Shown here: positions 22,756 through 30,599 of the stretch, one piece after another | Position numbering within the stretch: the stretch's first letter is position 1 | Layout: every line of letters starts with the position of its first letter | Assembly (NCBI GenBank): GCA_022827185.1 | Contig: JAJDTM010000047.1 | Span: 1-42,111 of the forward strand | From: Candidatus Poribacteria bacterium | GTDB lineage: Bacteria > Poribacteria > WGA-4E > WGA-3G | DNA: 42,111 bases | Reading direction: 5' to 3' | The notes under the pieces: generated by a model | What the model saw: only the letters and a program-made list of their open reading frames with translations | Told to the model about the DNA's origin: nothing | Database searches by the model: none | Program-made: the position numbers and the translations under genes

Positions 22756-25484
22756 TTCACACCTCCATCCCAACTGACCACTGCCGGTTCATGTCCAAAC
22801 ACAATCTGACCGTTGTGCAGCAAGGGTGCTTCGGTACTCCCAGGGTTTTTCGGGTCAATTTTCCAGAGTTGACCGTTATTTTCATACAAAATCCAGCGTC
22901 CATTAGGCGGTATCCAGACAGGGTGAGAACCGCCTTTTTGGGTTAACTGCTGTTCCGTTGGTACGCCATCATCTGAGTAGGTGATGAGCCAAATCTGTTG
23001 ATGATTGCCGTCTGTTCGTGTGAACGCTAACTGATTCGGATTCGCAGGCGCCCAAGCCGGTTGTGCATCATCTGTTGGCGACACAACAATCGGTTCTACA
23101 CCCGTTTTCACTTGGTCAAATGCGTAGATATTTCTTCGCTGTTTTTCAGCAGTTGAAGCGACATCGGCCGGGTTTTCGATTGTTCCGGCTGTGACATACG
23201 CAAGCATGCTACCATCGCTGTTCCAAGCAGGTGTGAAACTCCTCAACGCAGTTGATGGAACAACATATTCCGACCCGCTCGGAATGTGACGCATAACAAC
23301 CCGACTCCGATTGCCAATCTCTGGACGTGTATAGGCGACATATTGCGCATCTGGTGAGATTGCCACATCGTTTGCCATCTCGCGTCCATCAAGCAGCAAA
23401 CTTCCATCAGGTGTATCAGGACCTCGGATAATAACATTCCCTTCTGGGTCTTGGTAGGTAAGGGTGCCGTCATTGGCGACTGTCGGGTTGTGTCCAGCAC
23501 CTAATGGCGCGCTTATACCATCTGGCGAAATACCCCAGATGATATTGTCATAAGCGAAGTAGATGAAACCGAGGGGTTGTTCAGTTTCAAGCGGATCCTG
23601 CTGTTCCGTAGTGGAAGCGTCTCCGGATCCAGGTGCTGCTGTCTTGATTTGTTCTATCTTCTCGGCGGTTCCGGGCTTAGGTGTGAATTCTTCCATGTCT
23701 CCGAGTTCCCAGCCTACACCCTTCGCTTCCCAGACAAAACCGATACCTTTTGTCCAATATTTCCACTCCTCATTTACACGTCCATTGCGGGTAATTCTGA
23801 AGACATCTTCCGGTTCACCCAAACGCTTTTTGATTTCCCAACGTCCATCGTCCTCAATCTCCGCCATATTGCCCTCTTCATCAATGTAACTGGCGAGGAT
23901 ATCTATATCAATATGAGAGGTCGTCTGCCCCGAAAAGACACTCACTGCCGTCGGTTCACCGCGTGCTGGATAACGGGTGCCGTATATCCCGACACCGTCG
24001 GTTATACCGGTTTTCCCGTCGTCATTTGCATCCATTACCACCATGACATAGTAGATACCGGGGAGGACATTGATTTGGTAATTACCGTTTGCAGTAACCG
24101 AAATCGGCATTGCAATCGGGGCCCTGAAATCCGGCGTATACGAAAGCGTTAAAATACCGCGCTGGATCGGGTATCCATCCCAAGTGATGCGTCCGGCGAT
24201 ACTACCCTGTTCAATGTGTGTCTCGATACCAGGCGGCGTGGCGTGGGGCTGTCCATCCGCATCGTACCGCGCACTGATGAGAAGTTCAATGTTCCGTTCT
24301 TCACCCGCCTTCAGTGTAATCGGAGCCGGCGGCTGCGTTGTGATATCCACTGTTCCATACCCACCTAAACCGTCACCCTCGCTATATTTGCCATCTTTGT
24401 TCGCATCGAGGTTAACGATGACATAGTATTCACCCGGAGGCAGTAATATGTTAAAAGCACCACCCGCAGCGGTTTCACCACTCGCGATAGGGCTGACTAA
24501 GGTGGCATCAGCGTATACTTCCACACGCGCAGATGTGTTTTCAGGGAGAGATACTTTGCCTGAAAGTAGGCTTGAGTTTTCCTGTTGTTTCTTTTTATTT
24601 CGTTGATAGGTGGCGGTAATTGTTATCCCAAGGTCTTTCGTGAATTTATTTGGTGAAATCAGAACCGGTTCTGGAAACTCGCCACGTCTTCGCATGTGTT
24701 CAACACCGTAGAATCCGAAGGCGTCTCCTGTATCGAGTTTGTTGGTGTTGTTGTTATCAACAATCGCCATTAGGTAGTATTTACCCGGCGACAAATTGAG
24801 ATGCCACGCACCTGAATCCTGCACACGGGTAATACCCGCACGGTATTTCCAAGATAAATCTGTATAGGCGAGGATTAAGGCTTTTCGGTCTTTGGACGCA
24901 AAGGGCTTCGGGTTTTCCGCGTCCCGAGCCAACCTAAGCGTACCGCTGCAACCCGATGTCGCTGTACGCAAATCAACCTGAAACTGTTCGAGTTCGCTCG
25001 GTTGATATTCGGATTCGGGGACGATGTTAAACTTTCCATTAATCTGTGCTGCTCGCGCTGTGATTGGAATCTCTATGTCCCGAACCTTTTCTCTGTTGCC
25101 GACTTCAATTATCTGATACTTTTGTTCTGGGTTGTTCCACACGGTTATTCCAAAGATACCAAAACCGTCTCCTATATCAAAATTGCCTGACTTGTCAACA
25201 TCTACGTATGCGGCGAGATAGTATCGACCCGGTTCAACATCAAGCGTAAATCTGCCATCACCGAGTTGTGGGATCCCGCTGATGTACAAATTCCGTAATC
25301 TCTCATCCCGATAGGCAGACACATTCGCGTGTGACAGGTCGTGTCCATCCCAAACGATCCGGCCTTCTATAGATGCTGTCAACCGTCTTGCGTCAACATC
25401 TCCTTGCGCGCAAAGGTACTGGCAGAAAATTTCACTTACAAGTCCAATACCGATGACGAGTAGAAGTATCATCATTCGTTTCAT
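22752..25484 (-). CDS. Large secreted protein with calcium-loop repeats and a C-terminal beta-propeller
   Basis: This 910-residue protein has a signal peptide (MMILLLVIGIGLVSEIFC). The first two thirds hold four similar beta-sandwich modules. Each contains a dockerin-like acidic loop followed by a glycine-aromatic motif: DVDKSGNFDIGDGFGIFG, DNNNTNKLDTGDAFGFYG, DANKDGKYSEGDGLGGYG and DANDDGKTGITDGVGIYG. These loops should bind calcium. The last third (from about residue 640) has TolB/PD40-like propeller blades such as ISPDAQYVAYTRPE and PAWNSDGSMLAYVTAG. ATG 25484 is used; an in-frame MM pair three codons later is possible. A TTGCAA-N17-TACTAT promoter lies upstream. It overlaps the next gene at ATGA. 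Confidence 0.85.
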   Translation of the reverse strand: MKRMMILLLVIGIGLVSEIFCQYLCAQGDVDARRLTASIEGRIVWDGHDLSHANVSAYRDERLRNLYISGIPQLGDGRFTLDVEPGRYYLAAYVDVDKSGNFDIGDGFGIFGITVWNNPEQKYQIIEVGNREKVRDIEIPITARAAQINGKFNIVPESEYQPSELEQFQVDLRTATSGCSGTLRLARDAENPKPFASKDRKALILAYTDLSWKYRAGITRVQDSGAWHLNLSPGKYYLMAIVDNNNTNKLDTGDAFGFYGVEHMRRRGEFPEPVLISPNKFTKDLGITITATYQRNKKKQQENSSLLSGKVSLPENTSARVEVYADATLVSPIASGETAAGGAFNILLPPGEYYVIVNLDANKDGKYSEGDGLGGYGTVDITTQPPAPITLKAGEERNIELLISARYDADGQPHATPPGIETHIEQGSIAGRITWDGYPIQRGILTLSYTPDFRAPIAMPISVTANGNYQINVLPGIYYVMVVMDANDDGKTGITDGVGIYGTRYPARGEPTAVSVFSGQTTSHIDIDILASYIDEEGNMAEIEDDGRWEIKKRLGEPEDVFRITRNGRVNEEWKYWTKGIGFVWEAKGVGWELGDMEEFTPKPGTAEKIEQIKTAAPGSGDASTTEQQDPLETEQPLGFIYFAYDNIIWGISPDGISAPLGAGHNPTVANDGTLTYQDPEGNVIIRGPDTPDGSLLLDGREMANDVAISPDAQYVAYTRPEIGNRSRVVMRHIPSGSEYVVPSTALRSFTPAWNSDGSMLAYVTAGTIENPADVASTAEKQRRNIYAFDQVKTGVEPIVVSPTDDAQPAWAPANPNQLAFTRTDGNHQQIWLITYSDDGVPTEQQLTQKGGSHPVWIPPNGRWILYENNGQLWKIDPKNPGSTEAPLLHNGQIVFGHEPAVVSWDGGVK

Positions 25485-25541
25485 GTTTTATATCCTATAT
25501 CCATGTTTCTTACGTATTTAGCATTTGATTACGTGCTGTTA

Positions 25542-25570
25542 ATAGTAACACATACAAAAATAATTTGCAA
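25542..25570 (-). promoter_or_regulatory. Promoter of the 910-residue protein operon
   Basis: On the minus strand TTGCAA (25570-25565) and TACTAT (25547-25542) are separated by 17 bases, giving a leader of about 50 bases. The gap 25485-25840 holds this promoter, a repeat tract and the LamG promoter; nothing else is seen. Confidence 0.6.
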
Positions 25571-25629
25571 GTAGAGGGTTACTTCCATTAGGTTCATTTA
25601 TTTCTCTTGGCTCTCACTGCGAGGCAAAC

Positions 25630-25678
25630 TGATAACTATCCCTCTGACTGCTGATGGCTGATGGCTGACGGCTAATAC
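25630..25678 (+). repeat. Heptamer repeat tract
   Basis: The tract opens with ACTGATA and continues as ACTGCTGATGGCTGATGGCT-type heptamers, between the two divergent promoters of this gap. Confidence 0.75.
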
Positions 25679-25706
25679 ACTGCCAACGAAATGCTTGGAA
25701 AAACAT

Positions 25707-25736
25707 TTGACTTTCGCTCCAAATGTATGGTATAAT
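25707..25736 (+). promoter_or_regulatory. Strong promoter of the LamG-domain gene
   Basis: TTGACT (25707-25712) and a perfect TATAAT (25731-25736) are separated by 18 bases. The transcript leader would be about 100 bases. Confidence 0.75.
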
Positions 25737-25840
25737 ATTTTAAAATTTATCTACGCAGGTAGTGACGTAAACTGTTCTCTAACATCAAGATAAACTACCC
25801 GTGTTGAACCTCAAATTGAACAAAAGAGGAGTAATTGGCA

Positions 25841-26608
25841 ATGCGAGTAAAAGTCTATTATATTTGTGCTATTTTGTTGATGTTAAGTCTATTAACACCA
25901 GCAGTATTTGCACAAAACGCACAGGAAGAACACTTGGTTGGCTGGTGGTTATTTGATAGTGAAAAGGACGAGATCGGTAATTGGGAAGATATAACGCTTC
26001 ATGGAGCCAAAATCGCGGATGGGCAATTGGTTGTTGAGACTGGAAAATGGGCGCATGCGCTTGACTACACCGGTCCTGACATCACGGAGTTGTCGTTAGT
26101 AACCTGGGTGAGTTTGGATGACTATGCGAAAACAAATGGTTCTGCACTTACCTTGGATAAAGAAACCGCAGATCAGTTCTGTGCAATCGTCTGGGCTGAG
26201 AGGGTTGATAAACAGTGGATGCCTGGGAGCAGCCACTTCCGGCGTACTGCTGATTTTCCGGATGCAGTCACTGAAAAACCGACCGGCGATATGGTTTACT
26301 TAGTGATTACATATAAGGATGTCAAAAATCAGTATGAGATTACCGGTTACCGGAACGGTGAGAGTCTCGGTAGTTTCAAAAAAGGTGATCTCAGGACATG
26401 GCCAGCAGGCGATGCCGAAGCGATTTGGGGAAAACGGCACGTAAATGGACTTGCCGGTCCCGGCGAACTCAATGCCCACATTGAAGAATCCCGAATTTAC
26501 AATGTCGCATTGACACACGACGAAGTTAAGAGTCTTGAAATTGGAACGCTCTCTGTTGAACCACAAGGCAAACTCGCTACGCAGTGGGCAAAACTTAAAG
26601 CAAAATAA
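25841..26608 (+). CDS. Secreted LamG-like (concanavalin fold) protein with conserved C-terminal tail
   Basis: This 255-residue protein has a signal peptide ending in AVFAQ and one LamG-like jelly-roll domain. The domain starts LVGWWLFDSEKDEIGNWEDITLHGA and includes LSLVTWVSLDD and a late ESRIYNVALTHDEVKSL, the classic LamG-3 ending. Such domains bind sugars or proteins outside the cell. The C-terminus is VEPQGKLATQWAKLKAK, which is shared in pattern with the TolB-like protein at 29310. ATG 25841 is preceded by GAGGAG nine bases upstream; the in-frame TTG at 25835 is less likely. Confidence 0.88.
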   Translation: MRVKVYYICAILLMLSLLTPAVFAQNAQEEHLVGWWLFDSEKDEIGNWEDITLHGAKIADGQLVVETGKWAHALDYTGPDITELSLVTWVSLDDYAKTNGSALTLDKETADQFCAIVWAERVDKQWMPGSSHFRRTADFPDAVTEKPTGDMVYLVITYKDVKNQYEITGYRNGESLGSFKKGDLRTWPAGDAEAIWGKRHVNGLAGPGELNAHIEESRIYNVALTHDEVKSLEIGTLSVEPQGKLATQWAKLKAK

Positions 26609-26653
26609 GTCCGTAAGAGTAGGGTGACGTAGAGATGCTTCGCCCTACTATTG

Positions 26654-26750
26654 GTAACGGCGATACCACAGTTCCTGTTATAGATACCCCCTTGCAGGCG
26701 GGGTTTTAAACCCCGCCTGCGTAATGGCGATACTACTGTTTCTTTTATAG
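26654..26750 (+). repeat. GC palindrome between two 30-base direct repeats
   Basis: The centre at 26694-26720 is a perfect palindrome, GCAGGCGGGGTTT/AAACCCCGCCTGC with one central base (13-bp arms). The flanks 26654-26683 and 26721-26750 are direct repeats matching at 25 of 30 positions (GTAAYGGCGATAC...TTATAG). It lies between the LamG gene and the peroxiredoxin promoter and may act as a terminator-like hairpin, but no T-run follows. Confidence 0.75.
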
Positions 26751-26754
26751 CAAT

Positions 26755-26784
26755 TTGAAGTTCAAGACACACTTGCGATATAAA
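26755..26784 (+). promoter_or_regulatory. Promoter of the peroxiredoxin gene
   Basis: TTGAAG (26755-26760) and TATAAA (26779-26784) are separated by 18 bases, about 35 bases upstream of the AGGAGG site. Confidence 0.6.
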
Positions 26785-26826
26785 CGACGCTAAACGCGCT
26801 TTTCAAGCGTATGTAGGAGGATTTTA

Positions 26827-27294
26827 ATGGCAGATGTAGGAAGTGCTGCACCAGATTTTACCCTAACAGGTGCAGTCAATCAAGAAGATACCGAGGTTTC
26901 ACTGAGCGATTATGCAGGCAAAAATTTAGTCGTTCTCTTTTATCCGCTCGATTTCTCGCCCGTCTGTTCCGAGCAGGTACCAGATTTCAACGAGAACCTC
27001 GCAGCGATTCAGGCAAAAGGTGCTGAAGTGATCGCTATCAACCGCGATTCGGGCTTCGCACATAAAGCGTGGAGTCAGGCACTTGGCGGTGTCGATTTCC
27101 CACTGCTTGTTGATATGAATCTTGAAGTTTCCAAGCAGTTCGGCATGGCACTCGAAGAAGTCGGGATTACCACACGCGGCGTATTTATTGTTGATAAAGC
27201 AGGGAAAATAGCCTTTAAACACGTTGAACAGGCACCCCCGGATAATACGCTGAGTGCCGAGCAGGTCTTGGACGAATTAGACAAGTTACAGTAG
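26827..27294 (+). CDS. Peroxiredoxin (AhpC/TSA family, BCP/AhpE-like)
   Basis: This 155-residue thiol peroxidase reduces hydrogen peroxide and organic peroxides. The peroxidatic Cys47 sits in YPLDFSPVCSEQ, a serine variant of the usual PxxxTxxC. The second cysteine expected in 2-Cys types is absent after this point, so it is a 1-Cys type that needs an outside thiol partner. Family marks include GKNLVVLFYPLDF and FPLLVD. A strong AGGAGG site precedes ATG 26827, and a structured terminator follows 52 bases after the stop. It appears to be monocistronic. Confidence 0.92.
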   Translation: MADVGSAAPDFTLTGAVNQEDTEVSLSDYAGKNLVVLFYPLDFSPVCSEQVPDFNENLAAIQAKGAEVIAINRDSGFAHKAWSQALGGVDFPLLVDMNLEVSKQFGMALEEVGITTRGVFIVDKAGKIAFKHVEQAPPDNTLSAEQVLDELDKLQ

Positions 27295-27345
27295 ATATTC
27301 TGGATTGACCAGATCGTGGATAAAGTCCGCCAGTCTTAGGAAACA

Positions 27346-27415
27346 GAAAAGCGGGCATCAGGTGAAACTCGCAATCCATAATTGGGTATCATACCGATGC
27401 CTGCTTCTCATTTTT
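27346..27415 (+). terminator. Structured intrinsic terminator after the peroxiredoxin gene
   Basis: Arms GAAAAGCGGGCATC (27346-27359) and GATGCCTGCTTCTC (27396-27409) pair over 14 positions with one A-C mismatch and one G-U wobble. They enclose a 36-base loop with possible small inner hairpins. ATTTTT follows directly. The loop is long for a simple terminator. Confidence 0.65.
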
Positions 27416-27478
27416 GCAGCATTTCGTTCGCTTATAGCAAGGATCTCCGAATCCCAATACGACTCATTTTTACTTTCA

Positions 27479-27508
27479 TTGGCAGCAGCATTGAAGATGT
27501 GGTATAAT
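27479..27508 (+). promoter_or_regulatory. tRNA-Gly promoter
   Basis: TTGGCA (27479-27484) and TATAAT (27503-27508) are separated by 18 bases; the start would be within a few bases of the mature tRNA 5' end at 27518. Confidence 0.7.
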
Positions 27509-27517
27509 ACTATTAAT

Positions 27518-27589
27518 GCGGGTGTAGCTCAGCGGTAGAGCGTCAGCTTCCCAAGCTGAGGGTCACGGGTTCAATTCCCGTCACCCGCT
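27518..27589 (+). tRNA. tRNA-Gly (anticodon CCC)
   Basis: A complete cloverleaf is seen. The acceptor stem GCGGGTG/CACCCGC has a U discriminator. The D arm is GCTC-AGCGGTA-GAGC. The anticodon stem TCAGC/GCTGA carries loop TTCCCAA, so the anticodon is CCC (reads GGG). The T arm CGGGTTCAATTCCCG is present. CCA is not encoded. The gene has its own promoter and lies 38 bases upstream of the TPR gene start. Confidence 0.95.
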
Positions 27590-27627
27590 TGTGCATTGAC
27601 TTAAAATTGTGTGAAACTGAGGAAAAC

Positions 27628-29187
27628 ATGGCACGAAACAAACGACTAACCAAAGAAGAAATCCAAGAAGATAAATTTATTGAAGGGCTCCTGAAAGCCT
27701 ACGCATTTTTGAAGGAAAACCTTCAAACGATTATCGTCGCAGCGGTCGTTGTCCTGGTCGCTGTCGGGGGGTATGCAGCGTATTATCAGAATCAAGAGAA
27801 CCGTCGCTCCGAGGCTACCGTCGCACTCCGCGAAGCCGCCGAGGCATACAAGGAAGCGGAACAGAGTCTTTTCGATGCCGAAAAATTGGCGGAAAGTGAA
27901 GAACTCCTTAAAACCGCTCAGACCGAACTTAAAGCAGTCTTTGAGAAATATCCAAATACAACTTTTGCTGATAAAGCGCGTTATCAATACGCCAACACCC
28001 TCTATTATCAGGGAAACTATGCCGACGCTCGCTCACAATTCCAAAACTTAATTGATGAACACCAACCCGAAAGTCAGATAGATAGTCTATACGCACAAAA
28101 GGCAATTGGCAACACATACGAACAGGAAGCGGACTACGAAAAAGCTATCACTGCCTATCAAGCTAAGGCGTTCCCACCTACACCACAACTCCCACCAGAA
28201 ATCCGGAAGTTTGTACTTGCAGAAGCCAAATTTAACCAAGCACTTGTTTATGAAAAGTCAGGTGATTCGGGGACCGCACGGGATGTCTATAAAGAGATCA
28301 TAGATGAATTCCGAAGTACGATTGAAGCAGCGATCGTACAGAAAAGTCGTGAACTGCTTGAAGAGGCGAAAGCAGTTATCGCTGCTATTGGCGAACCGCT
28401 TGATATTGATGTCTCAAATCCTAAGCAACTGGAGTTCGAGTTGTCGAAAGCGCAATTGAACCAAGCACTTGCTTATGAAAAGTCAGGTGATACGGATGCC
28501 GCGCGGAACTCCTATCATCAGATCGCTGGCGGATTCGGGCACTCGCTGGAAGTGAAACTTTCAAGGAAAAATATCGAACAGGTCGAAGATGCTAAAGTGG
28601 TTATTACTGCTATTGGCGAACCGCTTGATATTGATGTCTCAAATCCTAAGCAACTGGAGTTCGAGTTGTCGAAAGCGCAATTGAACCAAGCACTTGCTTA
28701 TGAAAAGTCAGGTGATTTCAACGCCGTACATGGCGCGTATCACGAGATCGCTGACGGATTCGGGCACTCGCTGGAAGAGACGCTTTCAAAGAAAAATATC
28801 AAACAAGTTGAAGATGCCAAAGTGGTTATTGCTGTTCTTGGTGAACCGTTCGATATTGACATTTCAAATGCTGAAAAATTGGAAGGCGAAGAACGTTACT
28901 ATGAAGCTTACGTCGCGTATACCCACGCGATTCGGACCTATAAGGTGAGAAAAGATATTCACGGAGGACTCTCCTCGGAACTCCGAAAGCAGCTCGGTAG
29001 TTTTGAAAAAGGAGCGATGACGGTAATAAACAGTATTCAAAACGCTCGACGCGCTGAAAATGAGGGAAGACAAAGCTCCGCATTGTATGGCTACGATGCC
29101 GTGCTTGAACTTGAAACTTTAGGGTTAAATCGCCGACTCTATGAGAACGCGCTTTTCCACTATAAGAGACTTGAACCTGCTCAATAA
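27628..29187 (+). CDS. Membrane-anchored tetratricopeptide-repeat protein
   Basis: This 519-residue protein has a cytoplasmic N-terminus and one membrane helix (about residues 35-53, IIVAAVVVLVAVGGYAAYY). TPR-type helices follow, for example FADKARYQYANTLYYQGNYADA, as in YfgM/BamD-like scaffolds at the inner membrane. From about residue 200 the protein contains repeated units of 75 residues (FNQALxYEKSGD...LDIDVSNPKQLEFELSKAQ). Two neighbouring units share an identical 108-base stretch, showing recent duplication. ATG 27628 with a GAGG site is chosen over the in-frame TTG at 27589, which overlaps the tRNA. No partner can be named. Confidence 0.85.
   Translation: MARNKRLTKEEIQEDKFIEGLLKAYAFLKENLQTIIVAAVVVLVAVGGYAAYYQNQENRRSEATVALREAAEAYKEAEQSLFDAEKLAESEELLKTAQTELKAVFEKYPNTTFADKARYQYANTLYYQGNYADARSQFQNLIDEHQPESQIDSLYAQKAIGNTYEQEADYEKAITAYQAKAFPPTPQLPPEIRKFVLAEAKFNQALVYEKSGDSGTARDVYKEIIDEFRSTIEAAIVQKSRELLEEAKAVIAAIGEPLDIDVSNPKQLEFELSKAQLNQALAYEKSGDTDAARNSYHQIAGGFGHSLEVKLSRKNIEQVEDAKVVITAIGEPLDIDVSNPKQLEFELSKAQLNQALAYEKSGDFNAVHGAYHEIADGFGHSLEETLSKKNIKQVEDAKVVIAVLGEPFDIDISNAEKLEGEERYYEAYVAYTHAIRTYKVRKDIHGGLSSELRKQLGSFEKGAMTVINSIQNARRAENEGRQSSALYGYDAVLELETLGLNRRLYENALFHYKRLEPAQ
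28384..28716 (+). repeat. Tandem intragenic 225-bp repeat
   Basis: Positions 28384-28491 and 28609-28716 are identical over 108 bases, offset by 225 bases (75 codons). More diverged units precede (from 28228) and follow (from 28834). The remaining 117 bases of each unit have diverged. Confidence 0.95.
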
Positions 29188-29197
29188 TTTTATTATC

Positions 29198-29288
29198 AGG
29201 ACTTACGCAACCCCGTTTGCAGGCGGGGTTTCAAACCCCGCCTGCAGTGCGAAGGACATCCGTTATCATAGAAAAATGCGTCTGTCCT
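29198..29288 (+). mobile_element. MITE-like element with GC palindrome, copy 1
   Basis: The outer ends AGGACTTACGCA (29198-29209) and TGCGTCTGTCCT (29277-29288) are imperfect inverted repeats. The interior palindrome at 29219-29245 is GCAGGCGGGGTTT-C-AAACCCCGCCTGC. No protein is encoded; short frames across it give peptides like QAGFQTPPAV that recur as artefacts. Confidence 0.7.
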
Positions 29289-29309
29289 GTTATTTTAGAA
29301 GGTGCTGTA

Positions 29310-30326
29310 ATGATACATAAATATAATGTAATATCTCTTTATACCGCTAAAATCGGTAGAATCGCTTTTTGCTGCGCACTTATCTTATCTCTTTCCTCAC
29401 TTACCCAGATCGGTGAAGCGGTTCCCAGTGGACAACTCGCTTACGCGGTCAACGGGTTCGACGAGAATTTAGGACGTTTCGATTGGAATCTCTATACGAC
29501 TGCAATTAAAGGCACCAATAATTTAAAAGCACTCTCTTTAAATCATAAGGGCATGTACCCAGCGTGGGGGCGAGACGGAGAGTTGCTTTATTTCATACAA
29601 TGGCATGGCGGGCAAGCGGATGTCTATTCCATTGTCCCCGAAAGTCCGAAAAATAAGAAACGGATTACACAGATTTCTGGGACATATCGGTTTCTGGCGG
29701 TTTCTCCCAACGGCAAAAAACTTGCCTTCAACGGTTGGACGATGGAACAGCTCCCGCAAGACAATCAGATCTGGGTGCTGGATACCGAAAGCGGGGAAAT
29801 GGAGGTAATGACCCAAGTACCACACTTCGGCTGGCCATACTCATTCTGGGGGCTTTCTTGGTCACCTAATGGAAAGAAACTCGCCTTTTCGCTCTCCAGA
29901 CCCGGGTGGTTGGAACACCTCTACATTTTGGACATCGAAACTAAAGAGATTGAAATCTTAACCGAACTCAATAAAGATTACTATCCTGTCTGGTCCCCTG
30001 ATGGACAACGGATCCTCTTCTTTAGATGGAATAGAGAATTTGATACCTTCTGCACTATTGATGTTGAAACTAAAGTCATTGATACCTTATTTGATGTTGA
30101 CAAAGCGACCGGGTATTGGGCGGATTGGTCGCCTGAAGGGGACTATATGATCTATTCTCGCTGGGGGACCGTCTACCTATATCATTTTGAGAGTGGTGAG
30201 ACCGAAGAACTCGTCGAAATTGATGGCAGCGTATTCGTCATTTCGTGGTTGCGGGACATTCGGATACTACCTGTTGAACCCCAGAAGAAATTGGTCACAA
30301 CCTGGGCCAATATTAAGCATAAGTAG
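29310..30326 (+). CDS. Secreted TolB-like PD40 beta-propeller protein with conserved C-terminal tail
   Basis: This 338-residue protein has a signal peptide (IAFCCALILSLSSLTQIGEA) and about six PD40 blades. Repeated motifs include YPAWGRDGELLYFIQW, AVSPNGKKLAFNGW, SWSPNGKKLAFSLS and PVWSPDGQRILFFRW. Such propellers act as binding platforms in the periplasm or outside the cell. The end, VEPQKKLVTTWANIKHK, has the same pattern as the LamG protein tail at 26549-26605. ATG 29310 with an AGAAGG site is used; the frame continues upstream to 29217, but that part is a translated repeat element. Confidence 0.88.
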   Translation: MIHKYNVISLYTAKIGRIAFCCALILSLSSLTQIGEAVPSGQLAYAVNGFDENLGRFDWNLYTTAIKGTNNLKALSLNHKGMYPAWGRDGELLYFIQWHGGQADVYSIVPESPKNKKRITQISGTYRFLAVSPNGKKLAFNGWTMEQLPQDNQIWVLDTESGEMEVMTQVPHFGWPYSFWGLSWSPNGKKLAFSLSRPGWLEHLYILDIETKEIEILTELNKDYYPVWSPDGQRILFFRWNREFDTFCTIDVETKVIDTLFDVDKATGYWADWSPEGDYMIYSRWGTVYLYHFESGETEELVEIDGSVFVISWLRDIRILPVEPQKKLVTTWANIKHK

Positions 30327-30395
30327 TTATTGATCGTTAGTGATAAGCCTGTTTTCTGATGCGGAGTCATCTCTTTGTAACCGTTCTTCTTAAAG

Positions 30396-30425
30396 TCCCC
30401 CTGATAAGGGGGATTTAGGGGGTTT
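30396..30425 (+). repeat. CCCCCTGATAAGGGGG-type repeat, intergenic copy
   Basis: A hairpin CCCCC/GGGGG with TGATAA loop is followed by ATTTAGGGGGTT. It is the intergenic counterpart of the in-gene copy at 5256-5291. Confidence 0.85.
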
Positions 30426-30550
30426 AAAAGGTAGAAATTTCCGTTTTTTGCATCGAAATGTCCAATATTTCCTTAGTTTGCGTAAGACCTAACCCTTAAA
30501 GCATCAATGGTTACCAAAAGATATTGAACAATCATAAACCTCTTAACCAA

Positions 30551-30577
30551 AAACTAATAACTAATAACTAATAACTA
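30551..30577 (+). repeat. Heptamer repeat tract, ACTAATA variant
   Basis: Three ACTAATA units and a partial fourth stand just before the mutS2 ribosome binding region. The variant base is the same in every unit (A rather than G or T). Confidence 0.8.
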
Positions 30578-30599
30578 TAAAAAAGAAAAGGATAAATCC

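Noticed and set aside
30396..30425. Repeat hairpin as a terminator of the TolB-like gene
   Set aside because: The stem is strong but followed by ATTTAGGGGG rather than a T-run, and the same sequence occurs inside a coding region.
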